DNA of 64,000 nt from Halioglobus sp. (GTDB taxonomy: Bacteria; Pseudomonadota; Gammaproteobacteria; Pseudomonadales; Halieaceae): assembly GCA_028825045.1 (NCBI GenBank), contig JAPKAY010000006.1, positions 43,901 through 107,900 on the forward strand, in the 5' to 3' direction. Below the pieces are notes generated by a model. That model saw only the letters and a program-made list of their open reading frames with translations. It was not told where the DNA came from and searched no databases. The position numbers and the translations under genes are program-made. This document shows positions 24,465 to 33,098 of this stretch, piece after piece. Each line of letters starts with the position of its first letter. The stretch's first letter is position 1.

Positions 24465-25817
24465 TTACAGCGTATTCAGGTACGCCAGCAAATCATTAAT
24501 TGATTGCTCGTTTTGTAACGAGCGAGCCATTAGCACCATCTGGTGACCGTAGGTGTCTCCTTTATGCGCACCGCGCAAGCCCAGACGGAAGTTTTCCAGT
24601 TGTCGTTTCAAATACCAGTCGTCCTGTCCGGCTAAAGGTGGAGCCTGTAGAGCATAATTTCCCTGCGCCTTGGCACCGTGACAGGCGCCGCAAGTGTTGT
24701 AATAGGCGGCGCCTTTGTGAGGATCCCCCTCGATGGTGTCCACGGGCTTCTCTGGCACCAGGGTTTCGATATACGCGGTAACGTTTCTAATCGCAGCGGC
24801 GTCCGCCAGCATGTTTGCCATGGGCACCATTTGTTGACCGAACGTATCGCCCTCATTGGCGCCGCGAATACCGTATTTAAAGTGTTCGATCTGCCGTGTG
24901 ATATACCAGGCTGGCAGGATAGCGAGGCCCGGTGAATTAAACGCGACAAGGCCCTCGCCCTGTTGGCCGTGACAAGCTGCACAGGTGGCGTAGCTGGCTT
25001 TTCCTGCGATGGCATCACCTGGAGGTATGGATTGTATCTCGCTCCATGTCTGCTGCTTTGCGAGCCAGCTGTCATAATCTTCCTGTTCATCGACAACCAC
25101 ATAGCCGCGCATGGTGTAATGCGCAATGCCGCACAATTCCATACACAAAAGATCGTACTTTCCCTTAACGGTTGGGGTGGCCCAGGCGTACGTAACCATG
25201 CCCGGCACCAGGTCCATCTTTACGCGAAACTGTGGAACGGCGAAATTGTGCAACACATCTTTGGAGCGCAATAAGAATTTTACCGGACGATCAATGAGCA
25301 GGTGAACTTCATTACTGGAGATGAGTATATCGTCGTTGCCTGCAGGGTCATTGGGGCTCATGCCAAAGGGATTTAGGGGCCCTACGAAGGTTGAGTCCAC
25401 TTCGCCCAGCACACCGTCGTCACCTGGTAAGCGGTAACTCCACGCCCACTGAGCGCCTACGACTTCCATCTCGTCAGCACCCTCAGGGACATTTACGAAG
25501 TCCGCCCATACGACCAGTCCGGGTGCCAGCATGGCGGCCACGCCAACGGAGGTAATGACAGTCAGCCAGGTTTCAAGCTTTTTGTTTTCCGGCTCATAGT
25601 GAGAGCGGCGGGATGGATCGTATCGGTAACGAAAAATGGCCCAGGCCATAAACAGGTTGACGGCAACAAAGACTACCCCAGTGATATAGAGGGTGATGTC
25701 GATAGTGGTATCGATTGCGCTCCAGTTCGAGGCCAGAGGTGTCATCCACCAGGGGCTCAGCCAGTGAAATACAAGTGAACCAATCACCAGTAGAACTAGT
25801 GCTACCACTATTTTCAT
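24465..25817 (-). CDS. ctaC: cytochrome c oxidase subunit II with two fused cytochrome c domains
   Basis: Subunit II of 450 residues. Two N-terminal helices (about 1-25 and 40-60) are followed by the CuA cupredoxin domain, with ligands in LCMELCGIAHYTM and the upstream His in KDVLHNFAVP. A C-terminal extension holds two class I cytochrome c domains, heme sites CAACHG near residue 278 and CGACHG near 375. These domains are clear duplicates: WYITRQIEHFKYGIRG and WYLKRQLENFRLGLRG are matching segments, each followed by a Met ligand region (GQQMVPMA, GHQMVLMA). Typical caa3 subunits carry one such domain. AAGGAG precedes the ATG; first gene of the operon. Confidence 0.93.
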   Translation of the reverse strand: MKIVVALVLLVIGSLVFHWLSPWWMTPLASNWSAIDTTIDITLYITGVVFVAVNLFMAWAIFRYRYDPSRRSHYEPENKKLETWLTVITSVGVAAMLAPGLVVWADFVNVPEGADEMEVVGAQWAWSYRLPGDDGVLGEVDSTFVGPLNPFGMSPNDPAGNDDILISSNEVHLLIDRPVKFLLRSKDVLHNFAVPQFRVKMDLVPGMVTYAWATPTVKGKYDLLCMELCGIAHYTMRGYVVVDEQEDYDSWLAKQQTWSEIQSIPPGDAIAGKASYATCAACHGQQGEGLVAFNSPGLAILPAWYITRQIEHFKYGIRGANEGDTFGQQMVPMANMLADAAAIRNVTAYIETLVPEKPVDTIEGDPHKGAAYYNTCGACHGAKAQGNYALQAPPLAGQDDWYLKRQLENFRLGLRGAHKGDTYGHQMVLMARSLQNEQSINDLLAYLNTL

Positions 25818-25902
25818 GCCAACTCCTTATCCGTCCGCAGCGCGGTCCGGTGGAATACTTTCTTAGGAAAGCAGTTATTCTTATTTTAGACCGGAAACTA
25901 TC

Positions 25903-26469
25903 TTACTGAGGTCGCCAGGCTGTGCCCTTGATCAGTTGTTCAAACTTTGCCCGGGCACCGAGGAACCAGCCCGGGGTAGAGTGTCCCTCGCCCGCTGCAC
26001 TTAGTTTGGAATGCGCGCCGGTTACCTGCTGCAAGATGTGCTCCTGATCCTGACTAACGTCTACAAGTAACACATGTTTGCCTGAGCGTAGTGTGTCCTG
26101 AAAGCGAACAAAATCAGAGTGCGGCGCCTGAATTCCAATGAGGCCACCCTCCCAGGTACAGAAACCTAGGATAATGACAGCGAGAAAAGTGGGTGGTACC
26201 CAGGTAATGGTGTCGGCGATGCCGGTAGCAGCGGCGGCTAACAAAACTATGGCAGCAGCAATAATGCCCACTACAGCACCACGTTCTGTCCCGTGGACAA
26301 CATCTTTGCGCAGGACCGCTTCCACGTCGTTCAGGCGGTGTGCTTTTACACCTGCGTCGTCTTCGCTGAGCACGTGTATTTGCGGCGTGGTGACACCCGC
26401 AGTCTCCAATTGCTCCTCAACCAATTCCAGGTCGTCGAGGTCGTCGCTGATGTAGAAATGGCGTTTCAT
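25903..26469 (-). CDS. conserved membrane protein of unknown function
   Basis: Protein of 188 residues. Residues 1-60 look like a small alpha/beta domain (KRHFYISDDLDDLELVEEQL), then two helices about 70-90 and 95-115 (AVVGIIAAAIVLLAAAATG and a second), then a cytoplasmic tail with a GKHVLLVDVSQDQ segment. This layout recalls stress-related two-helix proteins that carry a ligand-binding-like domain, but I do not recognise the family with confidence. The ATG at 26469 follows AAGGGA; the longer frame to 26697 has no supporting features. It lies upstream of the oxidase operon, 85 bp away, in the same direction, so it could share or supply transcription. Confidence 0.6.
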   Translation of the reverse strand: MKRHFYISDDLDDLELVEEQLETAGVTTPQIHVLSEDDAGVKAHRLNDVEAVLRKDVVHGTERGAVVGIIAAAIVLLAAAATGIADTITWVPPTFLAVIILGFCTWEGGLIGIQAPHSDFVRFQDTLRSGKHVLLVDVSQDQEHILQQVTGAHSKLSAAGEGHSTPGWFLGARAKFEQLIKGTAWRPQ

Positions 26470-26878
26470 TTTGCAGTCCCTTATTAGTTTTATTAAGCGA
26501 GGGTTGGGATTGTCGCGCCAGGTATTCAGCGACTTCATAATGCAGCGGCGGCATGCGCACGACTGAGTGAATGTTGCTGATGGCTGCGTCAGAACCAACA
26601 TGCTGGTTACGCTGGAAGTTCTGCCTCGGTATTCATTTTGAGTATAGCACTGACGCACTCCGAAGCTAGCGGTAGCGCCAGTTCGCGTCAAAAACACCCG
26701 TTTGTTAATTCCTTTTAGTAATATAAATAATGCTTTATTAGCTCTTAAGGAAGTTAAAAGAGGGTATAAACGGAGTTTTTTTAGAAAGATGATGATCTGA
26801 AACGATCGAAATGAGCGGTTTTAAGACTTTATTGTTACAAGGCGAGCGTCTTGATATACCAGTAAGGCTTAAAGAATC
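26470..26878. other. AT-rich intergenic region
   Basis: About 410 bp without a supported gene between the two-helix membrane protein and the quinone oxidoreductase stop. The part from 26700 to 26870 is visibly AT-rich compared with its surroundings and marks the left border of the accessory catabolic region. It should hold the promoter of the membrane protein. No operator-like palindrome or mobile-element end was seen. Confidence 0.4.
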
Positions 26879-27880
26879 TTACATTTTTAAAATAATCTTG
26901 CCCATGTGCGTGCCGCTTAGCATGTGGCCGTGTGCCTGCTCTACCTCCTCCAATGGATAGATACTATCGATGAGCGGTTTGATCTTTCCAGTTCCCAGGT
27001 GCGGGTAGATCTGCGTCATAATTTCCTCGACCATCTTGGCTTTTTGCTCAAACGTCTGCGCGCGCAGTGTTGAGCCGGTCATGGTAATTCTTTTCAGCAG
27101 TAGTGGTGCGAAATTGATCTCCGCTTTAAAGCCGCGCATGTAAGCAATATTGACGATACGGCCCTCAGGCGCGGCGATGCTGAGGTTCTTCTGAATATAT
27201 TCTCCACCGATCATGTCGAGGATGACATTGATACGATTATTCAATCCCAACTCAGTGATGACCTGCTCAAAGTCCTCGGTCTTGTAATTGATTGCGCGAG
27301 TTGCACCACGGTCTTCCAGGGCCTTGCACTTTTCATCTGAGCCTGCGGTGGTATACACCTCGGCGCCCAGTGTAGAGCACATCATTACACCCATGCTGCC
27401 CATGCCGCTGGCGCCGCCGTGGATTAATACTTTTTCGCCGGGCTTTAAAGCTGCGCGCTGAAACAGGTTATGCCAGATAGTAAGCAGCGCTTCTGGCAGC
27501 GCGGCCGCTTCGGCTTTGCTAAAGCCATCGGGAATCGGCAGGCATTGGCTGACAGGTGCGACAGCATACTCGGCGTAACCGCCACCATGGGTTAGCGCGC
27601 AGAGCTTGTCACCCACCTGCCAATGTCCGGCGTCCGGGCCGAGAGCTTGCACCGTACCGGCAACTTCCAGGCCGAGGACCGAGGAGGCATCTTCGGGGGG
27701 AGGGTAGTTGCCGCTGCGCTGCAGGAGATCGGCGCGGTTAATGCCCGCCGAGTGAACCTTAATCAAGACTTCACCCGTTTTGGGTACCGGAACAGACCCT
27801 GATTCTATTGTGAGGTGATGACTTTCCGCGTTCACTGCCACATGTCGGCATTGCTGGGGTTTTTGTCCTGCATCACTCAT
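26879..27880 (-). CDS. NAD(P)H:quinone oxidoreductase, zinc-less MDR family (PIG3-like)
   Basis: Medium-chain reductase/dehydrogenase of 333 residues. GroES-like part with AGINRADLLQRSGNYPPP and LGLEVAGTVQALG, then a Rossmann domain with VLIHGGASGMGSMGV; the zinc ligands of alcohol dehydrogenases are missing, which fits the quinone oxidoreductase/PIG3 branch using NADPH. ATG at 27880 begins the normal family N-terminus. It follows the racemase gene by 83 bp in the same direction and probably belongs to that transcript; it may reduce an enone or quinone intermediate of the local pathway. Confidence 0.85.
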   Translation of the reverse strand: MSDAGQKPQQCRHVAVNAESHHLTIESGSVPVPKTGEVLIKVHSAGINRADLLQRSGNYPPPEDASSVLGLEVAGTVQALGPDAGHWQVGDKLCALTHGGGYAEYAVAPVSQCLPIPDGFSKAEAAALPEALLTIWHNLFQRAALKPGEKVLIHGGASGMGSMGVMMCSTLGAEVYTTAGSDEKCKALEDRGATRAINYKTEDFEQVITELGLNNRINVILDMIGGEYIQKNLSIAAPEGRIVNIAYMRGFKAEINFAPLLLKRITMTGSTLRAQTFEQKAKMVEEIMTQIYPHLGTGKIKPLIDSIYPLEEVEQAHGHMLSGTHMGKIILKM

Positions 27881-27963
27881 GGTTGTGCTGTCCTGGTGGG
27901 AATGTAAGGAGGGCCAATAAGGCACGGGCAGGCATTCTACACGCACAGGTACCAAACGATAGC

Positions 27964-29118
27964 CTAGTTGGTATTAGTGTGCACCGCGCCGCTGTTCACG
28001 TGCGCGGCGATCTGTTTATCATCAAAGCCGAACTCGCGAAGAATTTCTAGAGAGTGTTCACCAATTTCAGCTGCGCTGCTGCGGATCTCGCCCGGCGTGC
28101 GGCTAAAGCGCGGTGCCGGTGCCGGCTGCCACACTTCTCCGTCGTCGACAAAAGTGCCGCGAGCCTGATGATGCGGATGATGACGAACCTCACCCATAGA
28201 CAGTACGGGTGCGTAACAAACATCAGCGCCTGCAAACACCGCATCCCACTCGTCCCGTGTTTTGCATTTGATGATTGCAGTCATCCGCTCTTTCATTGCC
28301 GGCCAGTTCTCCATATCGAACTGGTTTTCAAAGTGTTGCGCATCGTCGCCCAGTTTCTCCAGCAGGGCGGCGTAAAACTGCGGCTCAATAGAGCCTAGGG
28401 AGATGTACTTGCCATCGGCGGTTTCGTAAACCTCGTAAAAATGCGAACCGGAATCCAGCAGGTTGGTGCCGCGCTCATCTGACCAGAAGCCGACCTGATT
28501 GGCTGCAAAGGTGGTGGCCATCAACGCCGCAGCCCCATCAATCATTGCCGCGTCAACTACCTGGCCTTCACCTGAAAGCTTAGCTTCCAGCATTGCGCAG
28601 ACCATGCCGTAGGCGAGCATCAAGCCGCCACCGCCGAAGTCACCCACAAGATTGAGTGGGATGGCGGGCTTTTCTCCGGCCCTGCCAATGGGGTGTAGTG
28701 CACCACTGAGGGCGATGTAGTTGATGTCGTGTCCGACTTCGCGCGCCATCGGACCCTCTTGGCCCCAGCCGGTCATGCGCCCGTAAACCAGTGCTGGATT
28801 GCGAGTAAGACAAATGTCTGGGCCCAGCCCCAGCCGTTCCATAACACCGGGTCGGTTTCCCTCCAGCAGCGCATCTGCCTGCTCCAGCAGTGTCAAAACC
28901 GTATCGACGCCATCGGGGTTTTTCAGATTGATACTGATGCAGCGCTTGTTGCGGTTGAGAAAATCCAGTTTCGTATTTTGTGTAGCGGTGAACATGCTGC
29001 CACCGGGTCGCTCCACGCGAATAACATTAGCGCCCATGTCCGCCAGTAACATCGCTGCGAAAGGGCCGGGCCCGATGCCGGCAATTTCGATAATCGTCTG
29101 ACCCTTAAGCGGTCCCAT
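27964..29118 (-). CDS. alpha-methylacyl-CoA racemase / CaiB-BaiF family CoA enzyme
   Basis: Protein of 384 residues of the family III CoA-transferase fold. GHDINYIALSG and LNLVGDFGGGG contain the His and Asp that, in the mycobacterial racemase MCR, form the catalytic pair, so a racemase acting on 2-methyl-branched acyl-CoA esters is more likely than a CoA transferase. Such enzymes prepare branched side chains (sterol, terpenoid, pristanic acid) for beta-oxidation. It sits between the quinone oxidoreductase and a TetR gene on the minus strand, 66 bp after TetR. Confidence 0.85.
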   Translation of the reverse strand: MGPLKGQTIIEIAGIGPGPFAAMLLADMGANVIRVERPGGSMFTATQNTKLDFLNRNKRCISINLKNPDGVDTVLTLLEQADALLEGNRPGVMERLGLGPDICLTRNPALVYGRMTGWGQEGPMAREVGHDINYIALSGALHPIGRAGEKPAIPLNLVGDFGGGGLMLAYGMVCAMLEAKLSGEGQVVDAAMIDGAAALMATTFAANQVGFWSDERGTNLLDSGSHFYEVYETADGKYISLGSIEPQFYAALLEKLGDDAQHFENQFDMENWPAMKERMTAIIKCKTRDEWDAVFAGADVCYAPVLSMGEVRHHPHHQARGTFVDDGEVWQPAPAPRFSRTPGEIRSSAAEIGEHSLEILREFGFDDKQIAAHVNSGAVHTNTN

Positions 29119-29183
29119 GGAATGTTCTCCGATATGTGTTGTATTAAAGAAAGGGTGCCGCCTTCATGACGCCGCAGCGGGTC

Positions 29184-29807
29184 TTAAGCGCTGTCTTCGC
29201 AGATCAGGTGCTCGAACATCACTCGCGCTTCTTCAAGCTTTGCAAACACGGGGTATTCGCTGTTCATTGCCCAACTGATGGTCAGCATGTTGAGCGTGCC
29301 TACCACCGTTGCTGCGAGAATTTCCGGAGAGAATTTCGTTTGGACGTCGCCGATTTCGACGCCGGTGGCGATGAGCCGCACAAAACTGGCCAGTGCACTG
29401 TCGCCAATTTCCCGGTGTCGCTCGGTATCTTCTGCGAAGGTCGAAGGCGCGATCAGGATAAGCTGGCGGTCAATCTCTTCGTAGCTGGCAAAATTGGATT
29501 CAATGTAGTCAATCATCGCTTCCAGCCGAGCGCGAGTGGAGTCATGGTCGTCCATCAACATTTGCAACATGGGTTCAGACTGGTCGTAAAGGCGGGAAAT
29601 GCCCAGACCCCCTAACAAGGTATGTTTGTTGGGGAAGTGCCCATAAAAAGTGCGCCTTGCGACATCGGCTTCTACGCAGATCTGCTCAATACTCGTGTCT
29701 TCAATGCCCTGAGCGCGAAACAGGCGGTAGGCGGCCTCTTCGATACGGCTTCGAATTTCCTGTTTGCGCTTTTCCCGACGCCCCAGAGGAGCCGCTGTGA
29801 TGTCCAT
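29184..29807 (-). CDS. TetR/AcrR family transcriptional regulator
   Basis: Regulator of about 207 residues. The N-terminal helix-turn-helix is recognisable (IEQICVEADVARRTFYGHFPNK) in residues 10-60; the rest is a helical ligand-binding domain. It faces away from the amidohydrolase operon across 150 bp that contain strong palindromes, and is followed by the racemase and quinone oxidoreductase on its own strand, so it probably represses both directions until an acyl-CoA or pathway intermediate binds. ATG at 29807 is chosen for the usual spacing before the HTH; no strong ribosome site is seen. Confidence 0.85.
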   Translation of the reverse strand: MDITAAPLGRREKRKQEIRSRIEEAAYRLFRAQGIEDTSIEQICVEADVARRTFYGHFPNKHTLLGGLGISRLYDQSEPMLQMLMDDHDSTRARLEAMIDYIESNFASYEEIDRQLILIAPSTFAEDTERHREIGDSALASFVRLIATGVEIGDVQTKFSPEILAATVVGTLNMLTISWAMNSEYPVFAKLEEARVMFEHLICEDSA

Positions 29808-29851
29808 GAATTTTCCGTAATACGGTTGCATTCGCCGTAGCATTAAACTAT

Positions 29852-29925
29852 TTTGTATACAAATGTGCAAGTTTGCTCATTTGGGAAGCTATTATACCCT
29901 CTGAGCAAACCTAATCTTTGCAAAC
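29852..29925. promoter_or_regulatory. divergent control region with palindromes, putative TetR operator
   Basis: The 150 bp between the TetR gene and the amidohydrolase gene contain a perfect 12-bp palindrome TTTGTATACAAA (29852-29863) and a perfect 9-bp inverted repeat GTTTGCTCA (29871-29879) / TGAGCAAAC (29902-29910) with 22 bp between. A third half-site-like TTTGCAAAC lies at 29917-29925. TATTATA at about 29890 between the arms is a candidate -10 for the amidohydrolase operon, which would let a bound repressor cover the promoter. Binding is inferred, not shown. Confidence 0.55.
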
Positions 29926-29957
29926 AGACCCCCTTAAACGAGGGAGAGAATCGCTAT

Positions 29958-31172
29958 ATGTCAGAACGAATGATTGTCGTCTCCACAGATTGTCACGCCG
30001 GCTTGCCGATCGCGGACTACAAGCCCTATGTGGAATCGAAGTACCACGAGATGATGGATATGGCCGTGCCTATCACTATTGAGATGTTGGAGAAGGCCGA
30101 GTCCACCTTCCTGATTAAGGAAATCAATGATGCCTGGCGTGCGCCCATTCAGCGAGAGCTTACCGGTGCCTGGGATTACAAGGAACGTTTGAACATGCTC
30201 GCGAACGACGGCATTGCTGCCGAGGTCATTTTCCCGGACGGTATTACCGAAAAGAACACGCCACCCTTTGGCGCGGGGCTTGGTCTGTCCCCTCGCGATA
30301 TGGTGCCGGAGCTGCAGTGGGCGGGCGCCATGGCACACAACCGTTGGTTAGCCGAGTGGTGTGCAAACGACCCGGCACGTCATATTGGGGTGGCCTCTAT
30401 TCCCCTGTTGTGGGATGTTCAGCAGGCTGTTGAAGCGGTCCGCTGGTGTGTGGATAACGGTCTCAATGCGGTGATGATTCCTACTCTCTGGGGAGAGCAC
30501 GATGCCTATCATCACACCAAGTATGATCCCTTCTGGGCTGTCTGCGAAGACCTTGAAGTGATTGTTCACTTTCACTCTGGGCCAGCCCCACACCAGGAAT
30601 ACTTCGGTGCGGGTTTTCCCGTCGAAGACAAGCGCGATGAAATGCCGGGTGCGATGGGGATCTATGTGTCCGAAGTGATGTGGTGGTTGTATCGCCCGCT
30701 CACGTTCATGATCTGGGGCGGTGTGTATGAACGCTTTCCCAAACTCAAGACCATGATTGTTGAGGGCGGCACGATGTTCATGCTGCCCTCCTGGTTGCGC
30801 CTGATGGACTTCCATTACACGGAGGGTCAGATATCAGCCAAGCTCGGCAATTTCCGCGCGCACTTGTCGCTTAAACCGAGCGAATATTTTCAGCGCAATA
30901 TCGGTATTGGTGCTTCATGCGTACTTCGACCGGATTTGGATATGCGCCACGAAGTGGGTCTGGAGAGTGTGATGTGGGGCAGTGACTTTCCGCACCCAGA
31001 GGGTAGCTGGCCCAATACTGCGCAATACCTGAAGGATAATTTTGGTAACTTTCCGGAGCAGGACGGTCGCCAGATTTTGGGCGAGAACGCCATCAAATTT
31101 TACGGACTGGACCGCCAGCGCTTGCAGGCGATTGCCGACGAAATTGGCCCTACGGCGGCGTTGTTCAATTAA
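29958..31172 (+). CDS. amidohydrolase-2 family metal-dependent hydrolase/decarboxylase
   Basis: TIM-barrel protein of 404 residues of the COG2159 type, related to aminocarboxymuconate-semialdehyde decarboxylase. Visible metal-site elements are STDCHAG at the N-terminus, HFHSGPAPHQEY near residue 200 and the C-terminal WGSDFPHPEGSWP. Members hydrolyse or decarboxylate ring-cleavage and related acids. GGGAGAG precedes the ATG at 29958. First gene of a four-gene operon with Rieske oxygenase, SDR and ADC-like genes, so it most likely acts on a product of that oxygenation pathway. Confidence 0.85.
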   Translation: MSERMIVVSTDCHAGLPIADYKPYVESKYHEMMDMAVPITIEMLEKAESTFLIKEINDAWRAPIQRELTGAWDYKERLNMLANDGIAAEVIFPDGITEKNTPPFGAGLGLSPRDMVPELQWAGAMAHNRWLAEWCANDPARHIGVASIPLLWDVQQAVEAVRWCVDNGLNAVMIPTLWGEHDAYHHTKYDPFWAVCEDLEVIVHFHSGPAPHQEYFGAGFPVEDKRDEMPGAMGIYVSEVMWWLYRPLTFMIWGGVYERFPKLKTMIVEGGTMFMLPSWLRLMDFHYTEGQISAKLGNFRAHLSLKPSEYFQRNIGIGASCVLRPDLDMRHEVGLESVMWGSDFPHPEGSWPNTAQYLKDNFGNFPEQDGRQILGENAIKFYGLDRQRLQAIADEIGPTAALFN

Positions 31173-31211
31173 GTCATTGTGTAGCAGTAATCGAATCTTC
31201 AAAGAGGTGTT

Positions 31212-32183
31212 ATGACTATCGTAGAAGCATGTGAATCCAAAACCAATACCACCCCGGAGTTTCCGATGGGCTGGTATTCCGTCGCCCGGTCCCAGGAGCT
31301 GTTGGTGGGTGAAGTAAAGCCAGTAAAAGCATTTGATCGGGAAATGGTGCTGTACCGCACTCGCTCCGGCGTGCCGGTGCTGCAGGATGCGTATTGTCCG
31401 CATCTGGGCGCGAACCTGAGTGTGCAGGGCCGCGTTGTTGGTGAATCTATTCGCTGCCCCTTCCACGGCTGGCGTTACGGCACGGATGGCACCTGTGTGG
31501 AGATTCCCTACAGCGAAGAAATTCCAGAACGTGCGCGCCTGCGCACCTGGCACTGCGCGGAAAAAAATGGGGAAGTTTATATCTGGTTTCACCCGGAGAA
31601 TACCGGCCCTGAGTGGGACTTGCCTGAGTTTCCTGAACTGGGCGATAGCAAGTGGACCAGCCCGAGGTACACCGAGTTTCTGGTGCCGGCCCATGTGCAG
31701 GATATTGCTGAAAACTCCTGTGACCCGGTACATTTCCAGTTTGTCCACAAAATGATGGATGTACCACCTTCGAAAGTGACCATCGACGATGACGGCCGCA
31801 CGTTGCATTTAAACTCCGATGCCACCGGTGCAGATTTTCCGGCGGAGTTACACGCAACTGTCTATAGCCCCGGTTTTGCCATGGTGCGCAACACTTATGG
31901 CCCTGACGCACAAATGGTGATGTACAACAGCGCGCAGCCCATTAACAAACATGAGACGCGCATGCGCTGGACGCTCGTCGTGAGTAAATCGATTGAGGAT
32001 ATTGCGGGCGACGATGTCATGGACGGTATTATCTCCGGGCTGAACGATGACTATCCGATCTGGGCCAATAAGGTTCACAAGCACCACCCCATTTTTTGTA
32101 AGGAGGATAAGACCCTGGTGATGTTTCGCAAATGGGTTCGCCAGTTCTACCTCACCTCAAGTGACAAGCAGGAGACCGCTTAG
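31212..32183 (+). CDS. Rieske non-heme iron oxygenase, terminal component
   Basis: Protein of 323 residues. Rieske cluster ligands are Cys62-His64 and Cys82-His85 (YCPHLGAN, RCPFHGW). The mononuclear iron site is seen in IAENSCDPVHFQFVH, with Asp171, His174 and His179. Overall shape and the C-terminal region resemble ketosteroid 9-alpha-hydroxylase (KshA)-type monooxygenases rather than phthalate or ring-hydroxylating dioxygenase alpha subunits. An electron-transfer reductase is needed and none is encoded nearby. Second gene of the operon, 39 bp after the amidohydrolase, 2 bp before the SDR gene. Substrate unknown, probably polycyclic or cyclic. Confidence 0.88.
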   Translation: MTIVEACESKTNTTPEFPMGWYSVARSQELLVGEVKPVKAFDREMVLYRTRSGVPVLQDAYCPHLGANLSVQGRVVGESIRCPFHGWRYGTDGTCVEIPYSEEIPERARLRTWHCAEKNGEVYIWFHPENTGPEWDLPEFPELGDSKWTSPRYTEFLVPAHVQDIAENSCDPVHFQFVHKMMDVPPSKVTIDDDGRTLHLNSDATGADFPAELHATVYSPGFAMVRNTYGPDAQMVMYNSAQPINKHETRMRWTLVVSKSIEDIAGDDVMDGIISGLNDDYPIWANKVHKHHPIFCKEDKTLVMFRKWVRQFYLTSSDKQETA

Positions 32184-32185
32184 CC

Positions 32186-33067
32186 ATGCAGGACTTTAAC
32201 AACCGGGTCGCCGTTATCACCGGCGGCGCTAGCGGTGTAGGTCGCTCGCTCGCATTCGCGCTGGGTCGACGCGGCGCAAAAATTGTCGTGGGCGATGTGG
32301 ATAAGGGCGCGATGGAAAAAGTGCAGACGGATTTGGATGCAGAAAATATTGACGCGGTCGTCGAGTTTTGTGATGTCACATCCCTCGACAGCCTGAATGC
32401 ACTGGCGGATAAAGCGGAGTCGGCCTTCAACAAAATTGACCTGGTCTTTGCCAATGCCGGCATCGGTGCCGGTGAGTCTGGTTCGATGTGGGATTACTCA
32501 GAGAAAGACTGGCAGTGGTGTCTCAACGTTAACCTATGGGGTGTAATTAATTCGATACGCGCGTTTATGCCCAAGTTAATAGAGCGCAATCAAGAAGCCC
32601 ACTTTGTTGTGACTGGCTCCGGTAATGGCGCCTTGCTCGTTTATCCCGATCAGCCTATTTACACCGCCAGCAAGGCTGCGGTGCACGCCATCACCGAGAA
32701 CCTGCACTACCAGGTGCAGGCGGCTGAAAGTCCGGTCAAGGTCAGTGCCTTATTTCCCGGGCCGCATGTGGTGGATACCGGTTTGTTCAACTCGGGTCGG
32801 GTGCGTCCACAAGAATTGAAGAAAGAGGTTGAAGGCAACGAATCCGGCATCAGCTCTGTTGATGATATGAAAAAAATGTGCGCGGAATTCGGTATTGAAC
32901 TGCAAACCACGCACCCGGATGAAGTTGCGGAAATGGCGATCGCGGGGCTGGAAAAAGACGCCTTCTGGTTGCTGGCAACAACACCAGAGACTGACGGTAA
33001 AATTCGCGCGCGAGCGGACATGATTCTCAATCGCGACACACCAGTGCCCAACATGGTGGGTGCTTAA
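32186..33067 (+). CDS. short-chain dehydrogenase/reductase
   Basis: Classical-type SDR of 293 residues. Cofactor loop TGGASGVGRSLAFALG, NAG motif FANAGIGAG, and the active site Tyr-x3-Lys in YTASKAAVHA with the upstream Ser in VTGSGNG. It oxidises or reduces a hydroxyl/keto group with NAD(P). Third gene of the operon; the start is 2 bp after the Rieske stop. Its likely job is to dehydrogenate an alcohol made by the oxygenase, but this is inferred. Confidence 0.88.
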   Translation: MQDFNNRVAVITGGASGVGRSLAFALGRRGAKIVVGDVDKGAMEKVQTDLDAENIDAVVEFCDVTSLDSLNALADKAESAFNKIDLVFANAGIGAGESGSMWDYSEKDWQWCLNVNLWGVINSIRAFMPKLIERNQEAHFVVTGSGNGALLVYPDQPIYTASKAAVHAITENLHYQVQAAESPVKVSALFPGPHVVDTGLFNSGRVRPQELKKEVEGNESGISSVDDMKKMCAEFGIELQTTHPDEVAEMAIAGLEKDAFWLLATTPETDGKIRARADMILNRDTPVPNMVGA

Positions 33068-33098
33068 TTCAGTAACGACAATTCATAAGGGAAAGAAT

